A stretch of 64,000 nt of DNA from an uncultured Faecalibacterium sp. (lineage in GTDB: Bacteria > Bacillota > Clostridia > Oscillospirales > Ruminococcaceae): contig CAKSWG010000001.1 of assembly GCA_934511465.1 (NCBI GenBank), positions 1 to 64,000 of the forward strand. The letters run 5' to 3'. The notes beneath the pieces were generated by a model that saw only the letters and a list, made by a program, of their open reading frames with translations, did no database searches and had not been told where the DNA came from. The position numbers were made by a program, and so were the translations under genes. Numbering within the stretch: position 1 is the first letter of the stretch; each line of letters starts with the position of its first letter. This document shows, piece after piece, positions 41,527 to 50,321 of the stretch.

Positions 41527-43299
41527 TCAGATAGCGTTGTATTCCTTGAGGAATTTTTCAAGATCGGTGCCCTCGATCTTTTTCAGGGCTTCCTTCATGG
41601 CAAGACGCGGGATGAGCGGCAGGTCCATGTCGGTGATCTTCTTGCCGTCGCGCAGCTTGACCGTAGCATCGATCAGAGCGCGCACATCGTAGGTACTGCC
41701 CCAGACCTCAGGCACACCGCGGTCGATGTTGAGCAGGGTGTACACGGCTTCCATGCCGGTGCGCATAGAGTATTCGGTGGTGAAGATGGTATCGCGGCCG
41801 GTCTCGGCAAACTGGCCCAAGAAAGCAAAGTTCACGGCACCTTCGGGCACGATGTCGGGGCGGTCGCCCATGGCACGCGGCATAAAGAAAGCGTCGATAT
41901 ACGGCATCATGACCGGGATGGTGTTGGCGCTGTGCTCGGCCAGCTCTTCGATCTGGTCCTCGGGCACACCGATGTGGTACAGCCACTCCATGCACAGTTC
42001 CTTGCCGGTGCAGTCGCGCATGGCCTTCTTGACATAGTTGCCGGGCTTATCGCTGAACAGACCGTACACCCAGACGCACAGCTGGTTCTTGGGCTGATCA
42101 CGGAATTGCTGCTGACGGTTCAGCGTCCAGCTGAGCAGCCAGTTGGAGTCCTTGACGGTGACGATGCCGCCCGTGACGGTGTGGCCGCTGAACGGGTCGC
42201 GCTTGCAGATCTTCTGGATATACTGCGGGATTTTGTCGTCCAGCGTGGTGATGGTGGCGCTTTCCCAGTTGGAATGCTCAGGGTCAGAGCAGAACTTTTC
42301 CGGATGGCCGAAAGCAGGGTCCTGCGCGGCGATCTTTTTCCACAGGTCCCAGCCGTTGCCCGGCTTGATGGCGGGGTCAAAGCCTGCGGCCTTGTCCTGT
42401 GCGCCCATGGTGCAACTTTCCACGCAGCCGCCATTGGTGATGAACAGCAGATCGTTCTCGGTCAGATCGATGGTGTTGGTCTCGCCTGCGTGCTCCACCA
42501 CCACGCTGCTGGCCTGCTTGCGCTTGCCGTTGATGTCAAACTTTACATCCACCACTTTGGTCTCGTAGTGGAACTGCACGCCGTGATCCTTCAGGTAGGT
42601 GACCATGGGCAGGATGATGGACTCGTACTGGTTGTAGCGGGTGAAACGCAGAGCGGTAAAGTCCGGCAGGCCGCCGATATGGTGGATATAGCGCTTGAGA
42701 TAGAGCTTCATTTCCAGTGCGCTGTGCCAGTTCTCAAAAGCAAACATGGTGCGCCAGTACAGCCAGAAATTGGAGTTCAGGACCTCATCATCAAAGAAAT
42801 CCGTGATCTTTTTATCTTGCAGCTGCTCGTTGGGGGTGAAGAACAGCTTCATGATCTCCATAGCGCCCTTATCGGACAGGCCGAACTTGCCGTCGGTGTG
42901 GGCGTCCTCGCCGCAGTTGACGGTAGCGCGGCACAGCGAGTAGTTGGGGTCTTCCTTGTTCAGCCAGTAATACTCGTCCAGCACACTGGCACCCTCGGTC
43001 TCCAGCGACGGGATAGAGCGCAGCAGGTCCCACATGACCTCGAAATGGTTGTCCATCTCGCGGCCGCCGCGCATCACATAACCGATGTCATACTTATAGC
43101 CGTCGCAGGCACCGCCGGGGATGGGGTCCTTCTCGAACACATGCACATGCTCGCCCTTCATCTGGCCGTCGCGCACCAGATAGCAGGCTGCGGTCAGCGC
43201 TGCCAGACCGGAACCGATGATATAAGCGGATTTATGATCGACGCCCGCCGGCTTTTGGGGGTGAGCAAATGCTTCGTAGTTGCCACTGGAATAGTACAT
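41527..43299 (-). CDS. Oleate hydratase (myosin-cross-reactive antigen family)
   Basis: 590 aa. FAD protein that adds water to the cis-9 double bond of oleic or linoleic acid, giving 10-hydroxy fatty acids. FAD Rossmann motif IIGSGLAALTAACYLV near residue 27, the GGACDGY loop, and MRGGREMDNHFEVMWDL with the conserved catalytic-region Glu are all present; length matches the family. GGGAGG precedes ATG 43299 and the gene is monocistronic. In gut bacteria this detoxifies unsaturated fatty acids. Confidence 0.94.
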   Translation of the reverse strand: MYYSSGNYEAFAHPQKPAGVDHKSAYIIGSGLAALTAACYLVRDGQMKGEHVHVFEKDPIPGGACDGYKYDIGYVMRGGREMDNHFEVMWDLLRSIPSLETEGASVLDEYYWLNKEDPNYSLCRATVNCGEDAHTDGKFGLSDKGAMEIMKLFFTPNEQLQDKKITDFFDDEVLNSNFWLYWRTMFAFENWHSALEMKLYLKRYIHHIGGLPDFTALRFTRYNQYESIILPMVTYLKDHGVQFHYETKVVDVKFDINGKRKQASSVVVEHAGETNTIDLTENDLLFITNGGCVESCTMGAQDKAAGFDPAIKPGNGWDLWKKIAAQDPAFGHPEKFCSDPEHSNWESATITTLDDKIPQYIQKICKRDPFSGHTVTGGIVTVKDSNWLLSWTLNRQQQFRDQPKNQLCVWVYGLFSDKPGNYVKKAMRDCTGKELCMEWLYHIGVPEDQIEELAEHSANTIPVMMPYIDAFFMPRAMGDRPDIVPEGAVNFAFLGQFAETGRDTIFTTEYSMRTGMEAVYTLLNIDRGVPEVWGSTYDVRALIDATVKLRDGKKITDMDLPLIPRLAMKEALKKIEGTDLEKFLKEYNAI

Positions 43300-43358
43300 A
43301 GAAAAGCCTCCCTGTTTCGTTATTCTGCCCGGCATCCCGGTGCCGTTCTTATGACAAC

Positions 43359-43387
43359 AGTATACCCCGTGTTACTGCGGCAAACAA
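43359..43387 (-). promoter_or_regulatory. Probable promoter for oleate hydratase
   Basis: Minus strand TTGTTT (43387-43382), 17-base spacer, TATACT (43364-43359). Confidence 0.6.
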
Positions 43388-43501
43388 CAAACAAACTTTG
43401 GCGGGTGTATAAATTTTATACATTCATTCCGTTTTGCTGGAAATATGAATTTTTCATGGCCGGCTGCAAGGTTTCGGGCGCTCGTTCCCATGCACGGGCA
43501 G

Positions 43502-43544
43502 AAAAAACGCCGGGAGACGCCTTTTTGTAAAAGCATTTCCCGGC
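43502..43544 (-). terminator. Terminator of spoIVA
   Basis: GCCGGGA (43509-43515) pairs with TCCCGGC (43538-43544); the minus strand ends in GTTTTTT. Confidence 0.75.
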
Positions 43545-43578
43545 AGTACCGCCCTGCGCAAAAGCAGCAGATATGCAG

Positions 43579-45072
43579 CTAGATCAGAATACAGATGAGC
43601 CCTGTGCATCCCTCGTTGATCACACGTTCCAGCGTTTCCTGCAAGCGGGTGCGGGCTTCCTGCGGCATGTGCAGGAGCTTATTCTGCAAGCCTTCGTTTA
43701 CCAGCTCGTGCAGGCTTTTGCCAAAAATGTTGGACTCCCACAGTTTTTCCGGGTCGTCCTCGAACCCGGCCAGCAGGCTGCGGGCAAGGTCCTCGCTCTG
43801 TTTTTCGGTGCCCACAATGGGGCTGAGCTCGGTGTGGATGGTGGCTTTCATCATCTGAATAGAGGGTGCGCAGGCTTCCAGCCGGACGCCGTAACTCGCG
43901 CCCTGCCGCACGATCTGCGGCTGCTCCAGCTTCAGCTCATTGACCGAGGGCATCACGATGCCGTAGCCGGTGGCTTCCACCTGCTCCAGCGCACTACGCA
44001 CCTTTTCATACTCACGCTTGGCCTTGGCCAGCTCCATGATGCAGGGCATCAGGCCCGCTTCGTCCCCAATGGCAAGGCCGGTCTGCTCACTGAGCACCTG
44101 ATAAAAAATATCCGGCTTCAATTCCACCGTAATGCGCACACTGCCGTTTGCAAGGTTCATGCCGCTGATGGACGAACGCTGTACCGCGTCGCATTCCAGC
44201 GCAGGTGCATCCGTCCCGGCGGGGACGTCCTTCATGCGGGAGACCTTTTCCGCCAGCTGCATGGCGGCGCCGTACACCTGTGTTTGCAGCCAGTGACCGT
44301 TTTCCAGCATCGTGACCCAGCGCGGCAGGGCAAAGTCCAGCTCCTGCACCGGGAACTCGTACAGCACCTGCCGCAGGATGCTGCCCAGCGCCGCCGCATC
44401 CAGATCGACGCAGCTCACCGGCAGCACGGTGTGGCTGTAGTCCCGGGCCATGCCCTCGGCCAGCTGGCGTGTCTCCGGTGCATCCGGGTGGGTGCTGTTG
44501 AGCAGGATGATGTAGGGCTTGCCCAAAGCATCCAGTTCTTCTACGATGCGTTTTTCCGTTTTGGCGTAGCCCTCGCGGGGAATATCGCTTACCGAGCCGT
44601 CTGTTGTGACCACGACGCCAATGGTGGAATGCTCGCAGATCACCTTGCGGGTACCGGTCTCGGCGGCAAGGTCGAAGGGCACTTCGTGGTCGAACCATGG
44701 GCTTTTGACCATACGGGGCTTCGCGTTTTCCTCGTGGCCCATGGCACCTTCCACCATGTAGCCTACGCAGTCGATCAGCCGCACCCGGCACTCGCCGCCG
44801 CCCTCCAATTGCAGCGGCACGGCCGCTTCCGGGATGAATTTGGGCTCGGTGGTCATAATGGTGCGGCCCGCTGCCGACTGGGGCAGCTCGTCCCGGGCGC
44901 GTTCCCGCGCAGCTGCCGGGCCGTTCATAGCGGGCAGTACCAGCTGCTCCATGAACCGCTTGATAAAGGTGGATTTGCCGCTGCGCACCGGGCCCACCAC
45001 CCCAATGTAGATATCTCCGCCGGTGCGTGCGCCGATCTCGCGGCAGATGCCAGTTTGTTCCTGATTTGCCAA
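43579..45072 (-). CDS. spoIVA: Stage IV sporulation protein A (SpoIVA)
   Basis: 497 aa. ATPase that polymerises on the forespore and anchors the coat. P-loop GPVRSGKST at residues 27-35, RLIDCVGYMVEGAMGHEE and VTTDGSVSDIPRE in the TRAFAC-like domain, and the C-terminal basement-layer region ending in TGLICILI. Start is a TTG at 45072 with AAGGGGAG upstream; the resulting N terminus with ARTGGDIYIGVVG aligns with Bacillus SpoIVA. The upstream extension in frame has no ribosome site. Confidence 0.95.
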   Translation of the reverse strand: MANQEQTGICREIGARTGGDIYIGVVGPVRSGKSTFIKRFMEQLVLPAMNGPAAARERARDELPQSAAGRTIMTTEPKFIPEAAVPLQLEGGGECRVRLIDCVGYMVEGAMGHEENAKPRMVKSPWFDHEVPFDLAAETGTRKVICEHSTIGVVVTTDGSVSDIPREGYAKTEKRIVEELDALGKPYIILLNSTHPDAPETRQLAEGMARDYSHTVLPVSCVDLDAAALGSILRQVLYEFPVQELDFALPRWVTMLENGHWLQTQVYGAAMQLAEKVSRMKDVPAGTDAPALECDAVQRSSISGMNLANGSVRITVELKPDIFYQVLSEQTGLAIGDEAGLMPCIMELAKAKREYEKVRSALEQVEATGYGIVMPSVNELKLEQPQIVRQGASYGVRLEACAPSIQMMKATIHTELSPIVGTEKQSEDLARSLLAGFEDDPEKLWESNIFGKSLHELVNEGLQNKLLHMPQEARTRLQETLERVINEGCTGLICILI

Positions 45073-45173
45073 AGCCAGTCTCCCCTTCCCATTTGCGCTG
45101 TGCACCGGACAGGATTCCGGTCCGCTTGTTGTATCGTATGAAACAGGACGGGGCATTATGCCGGAACGATTTT

Positions 45174-45345
45174 GAATGCCCTCCGCTTTGCTCTGGGCAT
45201 ATTCAGCAGAAACTTTATTTTATAATTGCAATTCAGGAAAATCTGCGGATTTTCCTGAATTGCTTTTTCACAGAAGGGGTCGTAGAGGGAAACCGCATTT
45301 ACAGCGCCGCTTTCTGCGAAAGCGCGGCGCTGTGGAGGGGGCCTT
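45174..45345 (+). repeat. Dispersed repeat, type X, copy 1 (left of aspS)
   Basis: Contains the block GAATGCCCTCCGCTTTGCTC, a perfect 16-bp stem (45228-45243 with 45248-45263, loop TGCG) followed by CTTTTTC and CACAGAAGGGG, then a second strong hairpin ACAGCGCCG/CGGCGCTGT (45301-45333). A diverged inverted copy occurs at 47055-47163. Non-coding. Confidence 0.65.
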
Positions 45346-45433
45346 CTGTTTGCGCCGATAATCTTGCCGTTATGCCAATGGCTCTCCCTTTGGGAGAGCT
45401 GGCAAATCCAGAGGATTTGACTGAGAGGGCTAG
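45345..45433 (+). repeat. Dispersed palindromic repeat, type R, copy 1
   Basis: Core GCTCTCCC-TTT-GGGAGAGC (45381-45399), then TGG, a second hairpin CAAATCC-AGA-GGATTTG (45403-45419), then ACTGAGAGGGC. Preceded by GGGGGCCTTCTG in place of the usual inverted half. Related copies at about 48.0, 57.2, 60.0 and 63.4 kb. Confidence 0.75.
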
Positions 45434-45446
45434 GATGCTAAAGTAA

Positions 45447-45479
45447 GAGAGCTGCCGCGCAAAATGCACAACAGCTCTC
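45447..45479 (-). terminator. Terminator of aspS
   Basis: GAGAGCTG (45447-45454) pairs with CAGCTCTC (45472-45479); the minus strand continues TTACTTT. Confidence 0.6.
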
Positions 45480-45497
45480 GGTATGGTTCCTATGAAA

Positions 45498-46832
45498 TTA
45501 TGGGGTCAGACGGTTGGGGCCGCGGAACAGGAACTCGGCGTCCTTGATGGTCAGGCCGCACAGCAGCATGGTCAGACGGTCGATGCCAATGCCGAAGCCA
45601 CCGTGGGGCGGGCAGCCGTACTGGAAGAACTCCAGATAGAACTTGACATCATCGGCCAGACCCTTTTCCTCGGCCTGCTTCTTCAGCACCTCGTAGCGGT
45701 GCTCACGCTGGGCACCGGTGGTGATCTCGACGCCGCGCCAGATCAGGTCGTAGCCCTGCGGCACGCCGTTCTCGTCACGCATGTGGTAGAATGCACGCTT
45801 CTCGGCAGAGTAATCGGTAATGAACAGGAACTCGTGGTTATAGTGCTTCTTGACCCACTCATAGCTCAGGCGCTCGGCCTCGGTGGTCAGGTCGCCCTTC
45901 TCGCCCTCATCGACAGTGTAACCAAACTCTTCTTCCAGACCCTTGTACAGGTCTGCCAGCTTGACCACCGGGAACGGGGTGGTGGGCACGATCACTTCCT
46001 GCCCGAACAGCTCCTTGATCTGATCGCCGTAGTTGTCCTTGACGGCCTGCAGACCGGCAGTAAGCAGCTCCTCTTCCATCTTCATCACGTCTTTATAGGA
46101 AGTGATGTAGCTGAACTCCAGATCGAAGCCGGAGAACTCGGTGGAGTGCTTGTTGGTATAGCTCTTCTCGGCGCGGAACACGGGGCCGGTCTCGAAGATG
46201 CGCTCAAAGCCGGCAGCCATGGCCATCTGCTTGTAGAACTGGGGGCTCTGTGCCAGATAGGCATTGCGGTCGAAGTAATCCACCTTGAACACCTCAGAGC
46301 CGCTCTCGCTGGCAGCAGCGATCAGCTTGGGGGTGTGGATCTCGATGAAGTTACGGTCCAGCAGGAACTTGCGCATGGCGTTGACAAAGCAGCTCTGTGC
46401 CTTGAACATCAGCTGGTTCTCGTCGGTGCGCAGGTCGATCCAGCGGTAATCGATGCGCTGGTCGATGCTGGAGCGCTCCACAGCCTTCTTTTTCTTGGTG
46501 GCAGCGATCTCCTTGCGGACGATGGGCAGTGCATCGGCAATGCTCTCGATCTCGATGGTCTCGGGGATCATCTCCACGCCGCCCATCTTGACATAGTCGT
46601 TTGCCATCACCTTGCCGGTGACAGTAATGACGGAATCCGGGGTGAGCTTATCGATGGTCTCCACCAGATCCGGGTGATCTTCCTTTTCCACCGTGATCTG
46701 CAATTTGCCGGTAATATCCTTCAGCACGATGAAGGCCATATACTTGCTGTTGCGCAGGTTCTCGATAAAGCCCTGCACCTTGACCGTGCCGCCGATGGCC
46801 TTTTGAGCCTCGTTGATATAGGTGCGTTCCAT
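45498..46832 (-). CDS. aspS: Archaeal-type aspartyl-tRNA synthetase (probably Asp/Asn non-discriminating)
   Basis: 444 aa. Class IIb synthetase: OB-fold anticodon domain (residues ~1-105), then the catalytic core with IHTPKLIAAASESGSEVF, QSPQFYKQM, motif 2 FRAEKSYTNKHSTEF and motif 3 GGFGIGIDRL. It is short and lacks the GAD insertion of the ~590-aa bacterial AspRS, so it belongs to the archaeal genre; such bacterial copies often charge tRNA-Asn with Asp for GatCAB. AsnRS was considered, but the ESGSEVF/YFDRNAYLAQS pattern fits AspRS better. AAAGGAGG upstream. No T-box in the short leader. Confidence 0.85.
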   Translation of the reverse strand: MERTYINEAQKAIGGTVKVQGFIENLRNSKYMAFIVLKDITGKLQITVEKEDHPDLVETIDKLTPDSVITVTGKVMANDYVKMGGVEMIPETIEIESIADALPIVRKEIAATKKKKAVERSSIDQRIDYRWIDLRTDENQLMFKAQSCFVNAMRKFLLDRNFIEIHTPKLIAAASESGSEVFKVDYFDRNAYLAQSPQFYKQMAMAAGFERIFETGPVFRAEKSYTNKHSTEFSGFDLEFSYITSYKDVMKMEEELLTAGLQAVKDNYGDQIKELFGQEVIVPTTPFPVVKLADLYKGLEEEFGYTVDEGEKGDLTTEAERLSYEWVKKHYNHEFLFITDYSAEKRAFYHMRDENGVPQGYDLIWRGVEITTGAQREHRYEVLKKQAEEKGLADDVKFYLEFFQYGCPPHGGFGIGIDRLTMLLCGLTIKDAEFLFRGPNRLTP

Positions 46833-46871
46833 AATACAGGAATCCTCCTTTGACGTCTTGTGTACTGTTTT

Positions 46872-46899
46872 ATTATACGCTTTTCCGGGGATAAATCAA
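46872..46899 (-). promoter_or_regulatory. Promoter for aspS
   Basis: Minus strand TTGATT (46899-46894), 16-base spacer, TATAAT (46877-46872). Confidence 0.7.
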
Positions 46900-46915
46900 G
46901 AGATATGGCGATTTA

Positions 46916-47163
46916 GAATGGCCTCCGCTGTGCTCTGGCCATCTTCTGCGGAAGAATTATTTTTATTTTGTGTTTGTCGCGGCCTGCGGGCCGCTCCAAA
47001 CACCTTTTCACAAATCAGGACAAATCAGCAAAAAATGCATCTTCCGGTCACAGCCCCTTCTGTGAAAAAACAGTTCTGGAAAATCCGCAGATTTTTCAGA
47101 ACTGCAAATAAAAAAATATTTTCCGCTGAAAATATTCGGGTTGCGGCACGCGGCGGCTATTCT
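46916..47163. repeat. Dispersed repeat, type X, copy 2 (right of aspS), partly inverted
   Basis: 46916-46956 repeats the GAATGGCCTCCGCTGTGCTC block of copy 1 in the same direction. 47055-47140 repeats its CACAGAAGGGG / stem-loop part in the opposite direction: 47071-47085 pairs with 47090-47104 (one wobble), loop CGCA. The middle (46965-47050) has no match in copy 1. Non-coding; it fills the gap between aspS and the sugar transferase. Confidence 0.6.
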
Positions 47164-47786
47164 TAATGGTTCTCTTTGCCTGTTTCTTCGTGCAGAGTGC
47201 CCGTGCCGCCCTCTACAACGCCGTCATGTTTCAGCACGGCGGCAATGGTACCAAAGAAGCACTTCACATCCAGCCCAAAGCTCAGGTGCTCCACATACCA
47301 GCCGTCCAGCTTGGCCTTCTCGGCAATTTCCAGCTCGTCACGGCCATGGATCTGTGCCCAGCCGGTCAGGCCCGGACGCACTGCGTTTGCACCGTATTTG
47401 TCGCGCTCAGCCAACAGGTCGTACTGGTTCCAAAGGGCCGGCCGCGGGCCGATGACCGCCATATCCCCCACAAAGATGTTCCACAGCTGGGGCAGCTCAT
47501 CCAGACTGGTCTTGCGCAGGAAGTGTCCCATCCGGGTGATATACTGATCCGGGTCGTGGAGCAGGTGGGTGGGCATATCGTGGGGCGTATCGATGCGCAT
47601 GGTGCGGAATTTTAAAATGTAGAAATGCTTTTTGCCAATGCCAACGCGCTTCTGCTTGAAGAACACCGGGCCGGGCGAATCCAGCTTGATGGCGACGGCC
47701 AGAATGAGAAAGAGCCACGACAGGCAGAGCATGCCGCACAGCGACAGCACCACCGCCAGCAGGCGCTTGATTCCATTGCGATACAT
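47163..47786 (-). CDS. Bacterial sugar transferase (undecaprenyl-phosphate phosphoglycosyltransferase type)
   Basis: 207 aa. Monotopic PglC/WbaP-like enzyme that moves a phospho-sugar to undecaprenyl phosphate, starting an exopolysaccharide or glycan. Membrane helix at residues ~9-33, then [34 protein letters not shown] and GPRPALW, which are the full family signature. No other polysaccharide genes adjoin it, so its product is unclear. Confidence 0.93.
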   Translation of the reverse strand: MYRNGIKRLLAVVLSLCGMLCLSWLFLILAVAIKLDSPGPVFFKQKRVGIGKKHFYILKFRTMRIDTPHDMPTHLLHDPDQYITRMGHFLRKTSLDELPQLWNIFVGDMAVIGPRPALWNQYDLLAERDKYGANAVRPGLTGWAQIHGRDELEIAEKAKLDGWYVEHLSFGLDVKCFFGTIAAVLKHDGVVEGGTGTLHEETGKENH

Positions 47787-47823
47787 GGTTTTCCTCCATT
47801 TTTCGATTCAAAGTGACGGCTCC

Positions 47824-47852
47824 AGTATAACAGCATGGGCCGGAATTTGCAA
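47824..47852 (-). promoter_or_regulatory. Promoter for the sugar transferase
   Basis: Minus strand TTGCAA (47852-47847), 17-base spacer, TATACT (47829-47824). Confidence 0.75.
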
Positions 47853-47982
47853 TTGCGGCATCGGCCTTCCGCCGATATTTTTATGTTTTGGGTGCATTTT
47901 GCCGATTTTGTAGCAGAAATGCGCCGGTTTTGTCCTTGATTTGCAGGGTGGATGGACGTAAGATAAAGAAAATGAGAAGTCA

Positions 47983-48118
47983 ACTCCCCCAGTCTCGCTT
48001 TCGCTCGACAGCCCCCTCGGAGATGGGGCCTTTGGCAAAATCGGAAAGTTCACCGTACTGCCAAGGCCTCTCACTTTGGGAGAGGTGGCACGCCGAAAGG
48101 CGTGACGGAGAGGGCAAG
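47983..48118. repeat. Dispersed palindromic repeat, type R, copy 2 (head-to-head pair)
   Basis: Left half 47983-48042 is inverted (CAACTCCCCCAG ... GGGGCCTTTGGCA), right half 48057-48118 is direct (TGCCAAGGCCTCTCACTTTG ... GACGGAGAGGGC). The inner boxes CCTTTGGCA and TGCCAAGG are inverted repeats 20-odd bases apart. Lies directly before the GH31 gene. Confidence 0.75.
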
Positions 48119-48140
48119 GATACTACAAGGAGGTTCCCCT

Positions 48141-50156
48141 ATGATCCAGCATTTCCGTTTTGGCGCTCCCCTGCCCACCGACAGTGTGGTGCAGGACATT
48201 CCCGTTTCTGCCGGGCCGGTGCCCTTTCTCACCGCAGAGAAAGGCGGCTGGGGATGCCGGATGGCTCCGGATGCCATCGTGTACGGTCTGGGCGAAATGC
48301 CCCGCGGCATCAACAAGCGCGGCTGGCACTACGTGACCAACAACACCGATGAAGCCCGCCACAGCGAGGATAAACTTTCCTACTATGGTGCGCACAATTT
48401 TCTGCTGATCGATGGCGGAACCGGGCACGAAAGCTTTGGCGTGTTCATCGATTTTCCGGGCAAGGTGCGCTATGATATCGGATACACCGAATACGCCGTC
48501 CTGCGCTTTGCCACGGAAGATCCGGACTATGAGCTTTACATCATTACCGGCGACGACCTGAACCATGTCAACCGCCAGTTTCGGCAGCTGATCGGCCGCA
48601 GCTATATCCCGCCCAAATGGGCCTTTGGTCTGGCACAGAGCCGCTTTGGCTACAAGACCGCCGAGGATGTGCGGGAGGTGGCCCGCCAGTACAAAGAGAA
48701 CGCTCTGCCCTTGGATATGATCTGCATGGACATTGATTACATGCAGGACTACGCCGATTTTACGGTGAACAAGCAGCGCTTCCCGGACCTTGCCGCCCTG
48801 AGTGCAGAGCTGAAAGCGCAGGGCATCCGGCTGGTGCCCATCATCGATGCGGGTGTGCGCATCGACCCGGAAAGCCCCGTCTGCACCGAGGGCCTTGCAA
48901 AGGGTTATTTCTGCACCAAGGCCGACGGCACCCCCTTTGTGGCCGCAGTCTGGCCCGGCAAAGCCTACTTTGCGGACTTTCTGCGCCCGGAAGTGCGGGA
49001 GTGGTTTGGCATGCAGTACAAAGCGCTGACCGACTGCGGCATCGAGGGCTTCTGGAACGATATGAACGAGCCCGCGCTGTTTTATTCGCCCGAGCGTCTG
49101 AAAGCGTTCTTTGAAAACATGGACGAGCTGAGCCGCAGGGATAACATTGAACAGGATGATTTCTTCCACCGCGTGATCGGCGGTGCGCTGGGCCTGATGA
49201 ACGCCCCCGAGGACTACGCCAGCTTCTACCACGATGTGGACGGCCGGCGGGTGCGGCACGATAAAGTGCACAACCTCTACGGCGGCAGCATGACCCGCGC
49301 GGCAGGCGAAGCCTTTGCCCGCCTGCGGCCCGGTAAACGCACGCTGCTCTACAGCCGTTCCAGCTTTATCGGCAGCCACCGCTATGGCGGCATCTGGCTG
49401 GGTGATAATGCTTCCACATGGGCACAGCTGCTGGCTAACATCCAGATGATGCCCAATGTGCAGCTGTGCGGCTTCCTTTATACCGGTGCCGATCTGTGCG
49501 GTTTTTCCTACGATGCAACACCGGACCTTGCTTTGCGCTGGCTGGAGTTCGGTCTGTTCACCCCGCTGATGCGCAACCACGCCACAGACGATTCCCGAAT
49601 GCAGGAATACTACCGCTTTGCTGATATGCTGCCTGCCATGCGGAACATGATCCGGCTGCGGTATGCCCTGCTGCCCTACCTTTACAGTGAGTTCATGAAG
49701 GCGGCGCTGGAGAACACCAGCTACTTCCGGCCTTTGGGCTTCGACTTCGCCGCCGACCCGGATGCCCGCGAAGTGCAGGACCAGCTGCTTTTGGGCGAGG
49801 GCGTGATGGTAGCGCCCGTCTACACCCAGAACGCAGGCGGACGGCATGTCTATCTGCCCACGCCGATGAAGCTTTACCGCATCCGCAGTGTAGACGACTA
49901 TGACACCGAATTTCTGCCCGCCGGGCACCACTATGTCCGCTGCGGTTTGGACGAGGTGCTGCTGTTCATCCGGCCCGGCCATGCGGTGCCGGTGGCAAAG
50001 CCCGCCTGCTGCACCGCCCGGCTGGACGACACCGCCCTGACCCTGTGGGCCTGCCCAGACGAAAGCGGCCATGCCGCGTACCGGCTGTACCGCGACGACG
50101 GCGAGACTTCCGATTACACGGCGCCGGAGCACTGGACAACGCTGGAACTGAACTAA
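48141..50156 (+). CDS. Glycoside hydrolase family 31 alpha-glucosidase
   Basis: 671 aa. Retaining alpha-glucosidase/xylosidase-type enzyme. The nucleophile Asp lies in GFWNDMNEPALF (about residue 311) and the acid/base Asp in IWLGDNASTW; LDMICMDIDYMQDY and HATDDSRMQEYYR also fit GH31. No signal peptide, so it acts on imported oligosaccharides. AAGGAGG precedes the ATG. The substrate linkage cannot be read. Confidence 0.92.
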   Translation: MIQHFRFGAPLPTDSVVQDIPVSAGPVPFLTAEKGGWGCRMAPDAIVYGLGEMPRGINKRGWHYVTNNTDEARHSEDKLSYYGAHNFLLIDGGTGHESFGVFIDFPGKVRYDIGYTEYAVLRFATEDPDYELYIITGDDLNHVNRQFRQLIGRSYIPPKWAFGLAQSRFGYKTAEDVREVARQYKENALPLDMICMDIDYMQDYADFTVNKQRFPDLAALSAELKAQGIRLVPIIDAGVRIDPESPVCTEGLAKGYFCTKADGTPFVAAVWPGKAYFADFLRPEVREWFGMQYKALTDCGIEGFWNDMNEPALFYSPERLKAFFENMDELSRRDNIEQDDFFHRVIGGALGLMNAPEDYASFYHDVDGRRVRHDKVHNLYGGSMTRAAGEAFARLRPGKRTLLYSRSSFIGSHRYGGIWLGDNASTWAQLLANIQMMPNVQLCGFLYTGADLCGFSYDATPDLALRWLEFGLFTPLMRNHATDDSRMQEYYRFADMLPAMRNMIRLRYALLPYLYSEFMKAALENTSYFRPLGFDFAADPDAREVQDQLLLGEGVMVAPVYTQNAGGRHVYLPTPMKLYRIRSVDDYDTEFLPAGHHYVRCGLDEVLLFIRPGHAVPVAKPACCTARLDDTALTLWACPDESGHAAYRLYRDDGETSDYTAPEHWTTLELN

Positions 50157-50170
50157 ACCTTTCATTTGGA

Positions 50171-50213
50171 GTGGCACTGCCGGAAAAGCTGTATTTTTTC
50201 GGCGGTGCCACTT
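50171..50213 (+). terminator. Terminator of the GH31 gene
   Basis: AGTGGCAC (50171-50178) pairs with GTGCCACT (50206-50213), with an inner GCCG/CGGC stem, then TGTATTTTT. Confidence 0.7.
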
Positions 50214-50240
50214 GTATTTTTGCATATGGCGCGTTATAAT
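50213..50240 (+). promoter_or_regulatory. Promoter for the MATE gene
   Basis: TTGTAT (50213-50218), 16-base spacer, TATAAT (50235-50240), about 82 bases before the ATG. Confidence 0.6.
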
Positions 50241-50321
50241 ATGCCTTCGGTCCCATCTTTACGGAAAATTTACACTTTCCGTCTATAAAGATACTGAAGC
50301 ATAAAAGGAGGCAATCATTCC

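Noticed and set aside
41407-43530. 707-codon plus-strand frame opposite oleate hydratase
   Set aside because: Antisense to a well-conserved protein; runs through the oleate hydratase terminator.
46833-46915. T-box riboswitch upstream of aspS
   Set aside because: The leader from the promoter to the start is only about 35 nt and shows no T-box sequence or specifier stem.
48123-50225. 700-codon minus-strand frame opposite the GH31 gene
   Set aside because: Antisense shadow; the plus-strand protein has the GH31 catalytic motifs.
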